NCBI GenBank assembly: GCA_023898805.1
Contig: CP060260.1
Span: 248,001 to 312,000, forward strand
Length of the DNA: 64,000 nt
Source: Rhodospirillales bacterium
GTDB lineage: Bacteria; Pseudomonadota; Alphaproteobacteria; Micavibrionales; UBA1664
Direction of reading: 5' to 3'
Shown: in pieces, positions 7,692-16,300 of the stretch
Numbering within the stretch: the first letter of the stretch is position 1
Layout of the letters: the number at the start of each line of letters is the position of its first letter
Notes under the pieces: model-generated
The model's database searches: none
Seen by the model: only the letters and a program-made list of their open reading frames with translations
Told to the model about the DNA's origin: nothing
Position numbers and translations under genes: made by a program

Positions 7692-9713
7692 TTACGCCGC
7701 CAGCAATTCGTTCAAAAAGGCGGAAACTTCTTTTTGCAGCACCTTCGTCTGCTCCAGAAGATTGCTGGACTCGTTATAGACCATTTCCGCGGAAGAACCG
7801 GTTTCGTCGGCATTATGGCGCACCTGCATGATGGATGCCGATACCTGCTGCGTGCCGCTAGACGCCTCGGTAATATTGCGGCCGATTTCGGATGTGGCCG
7901 CGTTTTGCTGTTCCACGGCGCCGGAAACGGATGTCGTGGACGTATTGATCTGGGCCACGCTTTCCATGATCTGTTCCATCGCGGCCACACTTTTACGAAT
8001 GGCTTGCTGGATACGCCCGACACGATCGTCGATTTCTTCGGTCTTGACCGCGGTTTCGTTCGCCAGTTTTTTGACCTCGTCCGCCACGACCGAAAAGCCC
8101 TTCCCGGCTTCGCCCGCGCGCGCCGCCTCGATCGTAGCATTCAGCGCCAAAAGGTTGGTCTGGTCCGCGATGTCCTTGATGGTGCCGATCACATCGCCGA
8201 TGGAATCGGCCAGCGTGTTAAGCTCCTGCACCGACTGGCGCGTGATTTGCGCGTTCTGCTCGGTCGCCATGGCCATTTTCGCGACGGATTCCACCTGACG
8301 CGCGATCTCGGCGCTGGATGCCGCCAGCTCTTCCGCGGCGGAAGCCACCGTCTGCACGTTGGCATCGGCCTGCGTCGCACCGGCGGCGACATTGGCGCTG
8401 ATCTGCGTGGTCTGATGCGAGGCTTCCTTCATGTTCATGGATGTCTGTGTCATCACCTCGGTTGCCTTGGCCAGTCCACGGATGATGCCGCCCACGCGCT
8501 GATCGAAACTTTCTGCCATCTGTTTCATGGCCCGACGTTTTTCTTCTTCCGATGCGGCTCTTTGCCTTTCTTGTTCATCCGCCATGGCGCGCACTTCCGA
8601 CGTGCGCTCCTCGACCTTGCGCTCCAGCGCGGCATTGTTGGCGTTGATCATACGCATGGTACGCTTGATCAGGACCGTGATCCCCATGCTGATCAGGACA
8701 AACAGGGCGGCGAAAGCATAGCCAACATATGCAAAGACGCGGATCCCCGTGGCCTCGGCACCATCCAGAAAGCGGCTGTTCGGATATCCGATCCAAAGAT
8801 CCCACTGGCTTTGTGGATCCTTGGTTTCAATGACTTTGACGGTCGAAAAGATCAATGACGGATCCGGCTTTCCTTCCGCGACAAATTCAGCCGATGCGCC
8901 TTCCTGCCCCGGCGTTGCCGGCGACACATCATACCCGTACGCCTGATTCAACAGCGCCGCATCCGACTGCGGCAGCATCTCGCGCAAGGCATCCGTACGG
9001 ATCACGGCCGATACCGCTCCTTTGAATTTTCCATCCGGGCCAAAAAACGGAACCGAGAATAAAACCCCCATGCGGTCCGCATCGTTCAACGTTTTATCGT
9101 AGTCAGTGTTGTCACAGGTGATGATTTCGCGCCCGCTGATGACAGGAACATCGTCCATGCTATGGATCGACGACATATCCGCATATTTCGTACCCAGCCA
9201 CGCCATCTGGTCGCGCAACTGACGATATTCGTGAATTTCGACTTCCTCATGCGCGGGCGGCGCATCATCTTCGGCCGCCGCCTCCCCCGCAGTCCCCATG
9301 TCCACATGGTCGAACATCAGGATTGGTTCTCCCGGCTTGCCGGTTGCGGGATCGACCTTGTCCGGGTCAATGTCAGCCGGAACGATATAGACCTCCGACA
9401 CCGCCACGTTTGAAGCGATGTTGTTGTAGATCTGCTGAATGGAATGCCGCCCGTCCTCGTTCAGGTTTTCTCCATGGCGCGAAATATTACGCACGCTTGG
9501 CAACAGGCTGATGGTGCGAATGTTTTGATAGATCTGACGAAAGGCCAACTGGATCCGCTCCGCCTCGGCCACCGCGTCCATATCCGATGTCTTGCGGTAT
9601 TGATTTAGGGCGGCATCATAATCCTTGCCCGCCTTGCCATGGACGAAAAAGACGATCAGCGCGCCAAGTACAAGTATAACCGCATAACCCAATATGCTTT
9701 TGTCAGGTTTCAT
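7692..9713 (-). CDS. Methyl-accepting chemotaxis protein with large periplasmic sensor domain
   Basis: 673 residues from the ATG at 9713, which has AGAGG upstream; a TTG at 9731 would add six residues. One transmembrane helix lies at about residues 9-24 (GYAVILVLGALIVFFV) and a second near 325-350 (YVGYAFAALFVLISMGITVL). The ~300-residue domain between them is dCache-sized. The cytoplasmic part is a coiled-coil kinase-control domain with the hairpin tip IADQTNLLALNATIEAARAG. The ligand is unknown. Chemoreceptors signal through CheA/CheW, none of which are in this window. Divergent from the porin gene, which could link sensing to uptake of the same compound. Confidence 0.92.
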   Translation of the reverse strand: MKPDKSILGYAVILVLGALIVFFVHGKAGKDYDAALNQYRKTSDMDAVAEAERIQLAFRQIYQNIRTISLLPSVRNISRHGENLNEDGRHSIQQIYNNIASNVAVSEVYIVPADIDPDKVDPATGKPGEPILMFDHVDMGTAGEAAAEDDAPPAHEEVEIHEYRQLRDQMAWLGTKYADMSSIHSMDDVPVISGREIITCDNTDYDKTLNDADRMGVLFSVPFFGPDGKFKGAVSAVIRTDALREMLPQSDAALLNQAYGYDVSPATPGQEGASAEFVAEGKPDPSLIFSTVKVIETKDPQSQWDLWIGYPNSRFLDGAEATGIRVFAYVGYAFAALFVLISMGITVLIKRTMRMINANNAALERKVEERTSEVRAMADEQERQRAASEEEKRRAMKQMAESFDQRVGGIIRGLAKATEVMTQTSMNMKEASHQTTQISANVAAGATQADANVQTVASAAEELAASSAEIARQVESVAKMAMATEQNAQITRQSVQELNTLADSIGDVIGTIKDIADQTNLLALNATIEAARAGEAGKGFSVVADEVKKLANETAVKTEEIDDRVGRIQQAIRKSVAAMEQIMESVAQINTSTTSVSGAVEQQNAATSEIGRNITEASSGTQQVSASIMQVRHNADETGSSAEMVYNESSNLLEQTKVLQKEVSAFLNELLAA

Positions 9714-9777
9714 TGGGTCGCGCCTCTGCAAATAAAATTATGAAAAAAGGAAGGGCCGCCTCTATGCCGCAGCTATA

Positions 9778-9800
9778 GCCTGTGTCATTATGACGCAGGC
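9778..9800. promoter_or_regulatory. Dyad symmetry in the chemoreceptor/porin divergent region
   Basis: GCCTGTGTCAT-T-ATGACGCAGGC: 11-nt arms with one mismatch around a central T. It lies between two divergent genes, 64 nt before the chemoreceptor ATG and 89 nt before the porin ATG. A second imperfect inverted repeat (TAATAAGCG / CGCTTTATTA) follows at about 9803-9835. Operator function is inferred. Confidence 0.5.
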
Positions 9801-9888
9801 CGTAATAAGCGTCAAATAATGCTGCGCTTTATTACTATGCAAACAATTGTATATTCATAAAACTGCTTAAAGGACACGGGCTCACAAT

Positions 9889-11109
9889 ATGAAAAAAATC
9901 TCTTTTTTGAGTTTAATGCTATCGTTTTCCATTATCGCGTGTTCGTGCCCGGGCGCGCTGGCGCAGGATGAAAAGCCGAATTTTCAGGAAGAAAAACTGA
10001 CCGGCGACTGGGGCGGTTTGCGTTCGCGCCTGTATGATGCCGGGCTTTCGCTCGACGCCTATTACAAATTCGATCTCTGGCGCAATTTCTCGGGCGGTAT
10101 CGGCAAAGGAAACCGCGGTCTCGACAATCTTGACCTTCAGGCAACGCTGGACGGTGAAAAAGCCTTGGGCATTCAGGGCCTGACCCTTTTCGCCTATCTT
10201 CTTAACAACGATGGCGGTCGGCCCAACACAGCGCTGGTGGGCAGCAACGGCGGCATCGATAACATTGAAACCGGCAACAATGCGTTCAAGCTGTACGAAC
10301 TTTGGGCTGAACAGAATTTCTGGGGCGACCGCGTATCGGTTCTGGCCGGTCTGCACGACCTGAATTCCGAATTCTACATCACCGATACCAGCGGCCTGTT
10401 TTTAAACCCCACCTACGGCATCGGCACGGAAATGGCGGCAACCGGCGACAACGGCCCGTCGATCTTTCCAACCACGTCTTTGGGTGTGCGCATCAACGTC
10501 AAACCGACAGACAATACCTATATCAAGGCCGCCATCTTTGACGGCGTCCCCGGCAACGTGAACAACGGACGCGGGACGCATATCCAGTTCAAAAAGAAAG
10601 ACGGCGCGCTGGATGTTATTGAAGGCGGGCTGGACGATGAAAATCTGGGCAAATTGGCTGTGGGCGTATGGCAATACACCGGCAAACGCGCCGACCAACA
10701 GACCGGAAATCCGGCAACCAGCAAGGGGTACTACTTTCTGGGCGATCATTCCTTCTACAATCAGGACGGAAAAGACATCAGCGCATTCGCCCGCATCGGC
10801 TTTACCGCGGGCGATGTTGAATCGTTCAAAAGCAACTGGAGCTTTGGTGCCGTCATGAGCGGCTTCATCCCGAACCGCGCCGACGGACAACTGGGACTGG
10901 CAGTGACGAGGGTCCGCAATTCCGATAAATTCGTTGCCGCCAACGCACCGGTGGACCGCACGGAAACCCAGTGGGAACTCACCTACGCCGACAAGCTTCT
11001 GCCGTGGCTTTCCATCCAGCCGGACCTGCAATACACGGTCAACCCCGGCACCGATCCAAACCTCAAAAACGCGTGGACCGGCGGCATCCGTCTGGGTGTC
11101 GATTTTTGA
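9889..11109 (+). CDS. OprB-family carbohydrate-selective porin
   Basis: 406 residues. Signal peptide about residues 1-25 (KKISFLSLMLSFSIIACSCP, cleavage near ALAQ). The mature start EEKLTGDWGGLRSRLYDAG is the hallmark N-terminus of OprB-type porins, and the protein ends GGIRLGVDF with a terminal Phe as expected of an outer-membrane beta-barrel. Alternating amphipathic strands are seen throughout. Family members let sugars across the outer membrane. A terminator hairpin follows the stop codon. An in-frame Cys inside the signal region (IACSC) is not at a clean lipobox, so cleavage after ALA is preferred. Confidence 0.87.
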   Translation: MKKISFLSLMLSFSIIACSCPGALAQDEKPNFQEEKLTGDWGGLRSRLYDAGLSLDAYYKFDLWRNFSGGIGKGNRGLDNLDLQATLDGEKALGIQGLTLFAYLLNNDGGRPNTALVGSNGGIDNIETGNNAFKLYELWAEQNFWGDRVSVLAGLHDLNSEFYITDTSGLFLNPTYGIGTEMAATGDNGPSIFPTTSLGVRINVKPTDNTYIKAAIFDGVPGNVNNGRGTHIQFKKKDGALDVIEGGLDDENLGKLAVGVWQYTGKRADQQTGNPATSKGYYFLGDHSFYNQDGKDISAFARIGFTAGDVESFKSNWSFGAVMSGFIPNRADGQLGLAVTRVRNSDKFVAANAPVDRTETQWELTYADKLLPWLSIQPDLQYTVNPGTDPNLKNAWTGGIRLGVDF

Positions 11110-11129
11110 TCTGAAGCATAAGAACCATG

Positions 11130-11158
11130 AAAAAGGGCCGCATGAAGCGGCCCTTTTT
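11130..11158. terminator. Bidirectional rho-independent terminator
   Basis: AAAAAGGGCCGC-ATGAA-GCGGCCCTTTTTC: a GC-rich stem with a 5-nt loop, flanked by an A-run on the left and a T-run on the right. It serves the porin gene (+) and sucD (-), which converge on it. Confidence 0.92.
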
Positions 11159-11175
11159 CATTTCTGACGATTTTC

Positions 11176-12051
11176 TTACGCCGCCATGGCTTTCTTGACG
11201 GCTTCGCCCAGGCCGGCGGGAGAATCCGACACCACGAACCCGGCATCGCGCATCGCCTTGATCTTGGCCTCGGCGGTGTCGTCGCCGCCGGAAATGATAG
11301 CCCCGGCATGGCCCATGCGCTTGCCCTTGGGCGCGGTCGCCCCGGCGATGAACCCGGCGATCGGCTTTTTCTTCGGCAAGGCCTTGTACCATTTGGCCGC
11401 GTCGATTTCCGCCTGCCCGCCGATTTCGCCGATCATGATCACGGCTTCCGTTTCCGGGTCGTCCATGAACAGTTTGAGCGCGTCGATGAAATTCGTCCCG
11501 TTGACCGGGTCGCCGCCGATGCCGATGCAGGTGGTCTGGCCCAGACCCGCGGCCGTGGTTTGCGCCACCGCTTCGTAGGTCAGCGTGCCCGAGCGCGAAA
11601 CGATGCCCACCTTGCCGCGTTTGTGGATATGGCCGGGCATGATGCCGATCTTGCATTCGTCCGGCGTAATGACGCCGGGGCAGTTCGGCCCGATCAGGCG
11701 CGTATTCGACCCACACAGCGCCTTTTTGACCTTGACCATGTCCAGCGCCGGAATGCCTTCCGTGATGCATACGACCAGCGGGATTTTGGCGTCGATCGCC
11801 TCAAGAATCGCGTCTGCCGCGAACGGCGGCGGCACATAGATGACCGAGGCATTGGCCCCCGTCGCGGCCACGGCCTCGCGCACCGTGTTGAACACCGGCA
11901 AGCCCAGATGCGTGGTCCCGCCCTTGCCGGGCGTAACCCCGCCGACCATTTTGGTGCCATAGGCGATGGCCTGTTCCGAGTGGAACGTCCCCTGCGCCCC
12001 GGTAAAACCCTGACAGATGACTTTGGTGTTCTTGTCGACGAGTACGGCCAT
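11176..12051 (-). CDS. sucD: Succinyl-CoA ligase alpha subunit
   Basis: 291 residues from the ATG at 12051 (MAVLVDKNTKVICQGFTG), with AGGA upstream; an in-frame start at 12087 would add 12 non-conserved residues. CoA-binding GFTGAQGTFHSEQAI, central strands ending in ITEGIP, and the phospho-His loop GHAGAIISGG (the active-site His) are all present. SucD with SucC makes succinate, CoA and ATP or GTP from succinyl-CoA in the TCA cycle. SucC is on the same strand, but two oppositely oriented genes lie between them, so this sucD needs its own promoter in 12052-12227. It ends at a bidirectional terminator. Confidence 0.98.
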   Translation of the reverse strand: MAVLVDKNTKVICQGFTGAQGTFHSEQAIAYGTKMVGGVTPGKGGTTHLGLPVFNTVREAVAATGANASVIYVPPPFAADAILEAIDAKIPLVVCITEGIPALDMVKVKKALCGSNTRLIGPNCPGVITPDECKIGIMPGHIHKRGKVGIVSRSGTLTYEAVAQTTAAGLGQTTCIGIGGDPVNGTNFIDALKLFMDDPETEAVIMIGEIGGQAEIDAAKWYKALPKKKPIAGFIAGATAPKGKRMGHAGAIISGGDDTAEAKIKAMRDAGFVVSDSPAGLGEAVKKAMAA

Positions 12052-12227
12052 ATCCGATCCTGTTGCTGTTCGCGGTGGTTGCGCCACAGGTTTAGACCAT
12101 TCGCTCCCGCCCGTTAAGCCCCTAATTTCGCCCCTGATTTCGTATATTTAAAGATAAAAAAATAGATTTTTAATACTTTACATATTAGTATAGGGGCACG
12201 AAACAAAGCCGATAAAAGGGCCCACGT

Positions 12228-14024
12228 ATGAGCACCAATGACATTCTTATCGAAGGCATTTCGAAAAAGGCCGTCGCCAAGGCAGATGAACTGAACCGCG
12301 CCGCGCTGCACAAGACGCTGGGCACCGCCGACGCCCTGAGGGTCGAGGCGTTTCTGGGCGCCAACGTCGATGCGATCGACGCCTTTTTAAAACGCGGCCG
12401 CCGCCAGCTATTAAGCGAACGTCTCGACGAACTCAATCTCGCGCTGTCCAGCCGCGACGGAAAAATCAGAAAAACCGCCCTGTTTTCCGCGACCCGTCTT
12501 GCGCGCGAATTCGTACGCAAATCCGGCGTGCCCTTCACTGACATGGATGCCGACGGCCTGAAATTCAAACGCGTTTACGCCGCCGACATCCAGGACAAAA
12601 TGGACAATACCGCCGCCATCCGTGCCGGCGGCTGGGGTTATGCCCGCCTTGCCGCTTCGAATGTGGGCCGTATGCTCGGCACCGCACTCAAACTGGCTTT
12701 GTTGCCGCATTACACGGTCAAATTCGCCGCCGATTCCTATGCCGCCGCCATGTCCGCCTTCGGCATCGGCAAAGCCCGCCGCATCGCCGTCCTTGGCGGG
12801 GCCGCCGCCCTCGCCGTCGGCGCAGCCGCCGTGCCGGTCAATGCAAAACAATACGCCCCTCTTTTCACCCCAAAGGGCATGGCGATGAGCGCCTTCAAAT
12901 CGGCCTGCCACGACCCGCGTATTCTGAACGGCTCCACCCTCACCGCGGCGCTGGCCACGTCGATCGACCACCACGATTCCAAAAAAATGGCGCTGTTCCT
13001 TTCCGCGCTGGAGGCCGGGGACGCCAACGCATCCCCCCTTGCCGCCTATCTGGTGATGATGAAGGAAACCGGCGCCGGCAACGATCTGGTATCCGGCAAC
13101 TCATCGGCCCGCGGCCCGCGCCAGTCGATCGACACCACCACCCTGGCATGGATCCACCGCTACGCCCAAAAAACCTCGGCCTACAAATCGGCCAAAGAAC
13201 GCCTTGCCGCTGGCGGCGACTATGCCCAGAAAGCCGAGGACCGGGCCCTGACCCTCGCAATCGACGAAACCGTCAAAAACTATAGCGGCAAACTTGTCGC
13301 GGACGTCAAAAACGGCCGCGTGCCCGCCTATGCGTTCGAGGCGATGAACTACGCCTATCAGACCGTTTTCGGCGGCCAGTTGTTCGGACAGGTGCTGAAG
13401 ACCGAAGCGCCCTATCTGAACGACGCACGGCTTGATGGCCTGACCATGCCGCAGATCGCGAAAGAGGTCGGACGCTATTACGCCGAAAACCATTTGCTGG
13501 GCGCGGCGGGCGGCACGTTCCTGACCTATCTGGTCAAACATCACCCCACCGTGAAAATGAACGATGCCAGATCGCTTGAACGCCTGTATCGCGGCTTCGG
13601 CAACCGCAATGCGGCCTTTCAGGAAAATGTCGGCCATTACTACGTCAAGGTCGCCAAAGTGAACGGCCTGTTCCGCCGCGGCGCAAACGTCACCGCCGCC
13701 GAATTCGCGGACGCGATCCAGAAATTTGTCGGCACATGGGCCGCAAAAACCCTCAACGGCGTCGAACGCCAACTGGCCCGGGGTGACACCGCCGCCGAAA
13801 TCTGCGCGGCCGATTCCAAAACCCGCGATGCCCTGCGCGACGCGGTGCCGGAAACGGCCTCGACCTTCGAGATCGGCCTGCGCGGCCTTGGCGTGTGGAA
13901 CGGCGTACAAAAAGCGCGCGGAGAACTCGGCACCTACTGGACCGCCGCGCTCAACATGGCCAAACCCGCGACACAACCCACCCCCGCTGACGCAGCAAAA
14001 CCAACGCACGCGCCAGGACTCTGA
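12228..14024 (+). CDS. Unknown 598-residue protein with one internal hydrophobic segment
   Basis: Not recognised. The N-terminal ~170 residues are charged and mostly helical. Residues about 181-203 (ARRIAVLGGAAALAVGAAAV) form a single hydrophobic stretch, then a long mixed region. Histidines cluster at SIDHHDSKK, and the C-terminus is Pro/Ala/Thr-rich. No signal peptide, P-loop or catalytic motif was found. An AT-rich promoter-like region precedes it and AAAAGGG lies before the ATG. It sits in opposite orientation between sucC and sucD, next to an exported ClpP homologue that follows after 105 nt. Base composition is like the neighbours. It may be a single-pass membrane protein. Confidence 0.65.
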   Translation: MSTNDILIEGISKKAVAKADELNRAALHKTLGTADALRVEAFLGANVDAIDAFLKRGRRQLLSERLDELNLALSSRDGKIRKTALFSATRLAREFVRKSGVPFTDMDADGLKFKRVYAADIQDKMDNTAAIRAGGWGYARLAASNVGRMLGTALKLALLPHYTVKFAADSYAAAMSAFGIGKARRIAVLGGAAALAVGAAAVPVNAKQYAPLFTPKGMAMSAFKSACHDPRILNGSTLTAALATSIDHHDSKKMALFLSALEAGDANASPLAAYLVMMKETGAGNDLVSGNSSARGPRQSIDTTTLAWIHRYAQKTSAYKSAKERLAAGGDYAQKAEDRALTLAIDETVKNYSGKLVADVKNGRVPAYAFEAMNYAYQTVFGGQLFGQVLKTEAPYLNDARLDGLTMPQIAKEVGRYYAENHLLGAAGGTFLTYLVKHHPTVKMNDARSLERLYRGFGNRNAAFQENVGHYYVKVAKVNGLFRRGANVTAAEFADAIQKFVGTWAAKTLNGVERQLARGDTAAEICAADSKTRDALRDAVPETASTFEIGLRGLGVWNGVQKARGELGTYWTAALNMAKPATQPTPADAAKPTHAPGL

Positions 14025-14129
14025 CCCGTATCGCCCTGATTTCCGCAACGCGCCAAGGTGAAACTTGCGTGGGATGCTGGATTCGTGCTGTGCTTTTAAA
14101 AAAAGAAAAAGAGTTGAACGGGAGCCCGC

Positions 14130-14924
14130 ATGAAAAATCGCACCACATGGACGCTTGGCGCCGCGCTGTCCGCATTTCTGACGGCATCCGCCGCCACCGC
14201 TGGGGAATCGAACCTGCCTCCGCCCCTTGCATCGCGCGCACAGGAAAACGTCGCCGGCGCATGGCCTAAACCGGGCACCGCCAAATACGGTACGGACGAT
14301 GAGCGCATCGTGCTGATTTACGGCAAGATCGACCGCGAGATGACGGCCTATGTCATTAAACGCCTACGCCAGCTTAACAGCCTGTCGTCAAGCGCGCCGA
14401 TCGCCATTCACATCAATTCTGGCGGGGGCGAGGTGGATGAAGGCCTTGCGATTTACGACTTCGTCACGACCCAGATTTCGAACCCGATTTCGACCCTGTG
14501 CATCGGCGAGGCACAATCGATGGGTGCCTTCCTTCTGACAACGTTGGGCACACCAGGAATGCGCAGCACCATGCCGAATTGCACCCTCATGTACCATCAA
14601 CCCAGTTGGTCTGCGCAAGGGCGCGTTACGGACATGGTGGGGCGGACATCGCTGGTCAACGGTAATAAAAAGGCGATAGAAACCATCCTCAGCCGCCATA
14701 CCGGATATACCCGCGCAGAACTGGCCGAAATGATGCGGGAGGATTTTTATATGACCGCGTCCGAGGCCAAGGCGATGAACTTCGTCGATCACGTATCCCC
14801 GCCAATCCGGCACGAAGCGGCCGCGCGGCTGCCGGATACACCGCCAAGCGTTTGCGCCTCGGAACTGCGCCGGAACTGGTCTATCTGCCGGAACAGCTCG
14901 GCATCCGCCCGCCTGCGGCACTGA
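14130..14924 (+). CDS. Exported ClpP-family serine protease homologue
   Basis: 264 residues. Residues 1-25 form a clear Sec signal peptide (KNRT, hydrophobic core TLGAALSAFLTASA, ATA-G site). Residues ~55-225 align by eye with ClpP: INSGGGEVDEGLAIYD, nucleophile Ser130 in GEAQSMGAFLL, His156 in LMYHQP, and Asp205 in REDFYMTASEA followed by FVDHV. The Ser-His-Asp spacing (26 and 49) nearly equals that of E. coli ClpP (25 and 49, recalled). Four Cys (124, 151 and two near the C-terminus) would suit an oxidising periplasm. ClpP normally works in the cytoplasm with ClpX/ClpA; a periplasmic form would need another partner or act alone. GGGAG lies 5 nt before the ATG. Confidence 0.85.
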   Translation: MKNRTTWTLGAALSAFLTASAATAGESNLPPPLASRAQENVAGAWPKPGTAKYGTDDERIVLIYGKIDREMTAYVIKRLRQLNSLSSSAPIAIHINSGGGEVDEGLAIYDFVTTQISNPISTLCIGEAQSMGAFLLTTLGTPGMRSTMPNCTLMYHQPSWSAQGRVTDMVGRTSLVNGNKKAIETILSRHTGYTRAELAEMMREDFYMTASEAKAMNFVDHVSPPIRHEAAARLPDTPPSVCASELRRNWSICRNSSASARLRH

Positions 14925-14944
14925 GGCCATCTCCAGTCATTGCG

Positions 14945-14996
14945 GTGCACCCGCAAGGGTGCCGTGACAAGTGCACCCGCAAGGGTGCCGTGGCAA
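14945..14996. repeat. Two tandem 26-nt hairpin repeats
   Basis: Two copies (14945-14970 and 14971-14996) differ by one base. Each contains GCACCC-GCAA-GGGTGC, a 6-bp stem with a GCAA loop. They lie between the convergent ends of the ClpP-like gene and sucC. There is no T-tract, but position suggests an mRNA 3'-end stabiliser or a weak terminator for both genes. Confidence 0.8.
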
Positions 14997-15008
14997 TCCA
15001 CAATTCGG

Positions 15009-16214
15009 CTATGCCGCTTTTTTGGCGTCCTTGGTCGCCTTGACGACCTTTTCCGCGGCGTCGGCCAGATTGTCGGCGGCGATGATCGGCAAACCGGATT
15101 CGGCCAGGATTTTCTTGCCCAGATCCACGTTCGTGCCTTCAAGCCGGACCACCAGCGGAACCGACAGTTTGACTTCCCTCGCCGCCGTGACGATGCCGTT
15201 GGCGATGATGTCGCATTTCATGATCCCGCCGAAGATGTTGACCAGCACGCCTTTGACGTTCGGGTCGGCCAGAATGATCTTGAACGCGGCCGTCACGCGC
15301 TCGGTCGTGGCGCCGCCGCCGACATCAAGGAAGTTGGCCGGCGTGCCGCCATACAGCTTGATGATGTCCATAGTCGCCATGGCAAGGCCCGCGCCATTGA
15401 CCATGCACCCGATTTCACCGTCCAGGCGCACATAGTTCAATTCCCATTTATGCGCCTCGGTTTCGCTTGGGTCCTCTTCGTTTTCATCGCGCATGTCGGC
15501 GATGTCCTTGTGGCGGAACAGGGCGTTGTCGTCGAAATTCATCTTGGCGTCCAGCGCCATGACCTCGTTCTTGTCGGTCACGATCATCGGATTGATCTCG
15601 ACGATCGAGGCATCCAGATCGACGAACGCCTTGTAAAGCGCGGCGAAGAACTTCATCGCCGATTTCTGCGCATCCCCCGCAAGGCCAAGCCCGAAGGCGA
15701 GGTCGCGCGCGTGGTGCGGCTGGAACCCGGCCGCCGGATCGATCGCGACCTTGATGATTTTTTCCGGGTGTTTTTCGGCCACTTCCTCGATATCCATGCC
15801 GCCTTCGGTCGACACCATGAAGGTGACGCAGCTGGTCCCCCGGTCGAGAACGACCGAGCAATAATATTCCTTGGCGATATCCACCCCGTCGGTCACGTAC
15901 AGACGCTTGACCTCTTTGCCCTCGGGCCCCGTCTGCTTGGTGACCAGCACCTGATTCATCATCGCCTCGGCGGCAGCCTTGACGTCGTCCGCCGATTTGC
16001 ACAGCCGCACGCCGCCTTTGCCTTCCGGATTGTTCTTGAATTTCCCGGCCCCGCGTCCACCCGCATGAATCTGCGATTTGACGACATAAAGCGGCCCGGG
16101 CAGATCCTTCACCGCCGCCACGGCCTCCGCCACGCTCATCGCGGGGATGCCCTTGGGCGTCGCCACGCCGAATTTGGTCAGCAATTCCTTGGCCTGATAT
16201 TCATGGATGTTCAT
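15009..16214 (-). CDS. sucC: Succinyl-CoA ligase beta subunit
   Basis: 401 residues, full length. It has an ATP-grasp fold from the N-terminal MNIHEYQAKELL, with VKSQIHAGGRGAGKF as the nucleotide-binding region and EINPMIVTDKNEVMALDAK carrying the metal ligands. The C-terminal ligase domain contains NIFGGIMKCD and PLVVRLEGTNVDLG. It pairs with SucD in the TCA cycle. It lies 86 nt downstream of an HTH gene on the same strand and is the last gene of a possible mdh-to-sucC run. Confidence 0.98.
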   Translation of the reverse strand: MNIHEYQAKELLTKFGVATPKGIPAMSVAEAVAAVKDLPGPLYVVKSQIHAGGRGAGKFKNNPEGKGGVRLCKSADDVKAAAEAMMNQVLVTKQTGPEGKEVKRLYVTDGVDIAKEYYCSVVLDRGTSCVTFMVSTEGGMDIEEVAEKHPEKIIKVAIDPAAGFQPHHARDLAFGLGLAGDAQKSAMKFFAALYKAFVDLDASIVEINPMIVTDKNEVMALDAKMNFDDNALFRHKDIADMRDENEEDPSETEAHKWELNYVRLDGEIGCMVNGAGLAMATMDIIKLYGGTPANFLDVGGGATTERVTAAFKIILADPNVKGVLVNIFGGIMKCDIIANGIVTAAREVKLSVPLVVRLEGTNVDLGKKILAESGLPIIAADNLADAAEKVVKATKDAKKAA

Positions 16215-16300
16215 GGGAATGTCCTTGTTGCGATGCGGTTGCGCCTTTTTATCACGCAGCGCACCAAATGCAAACCATGGAAAAACCGGCCCGGAACCCC

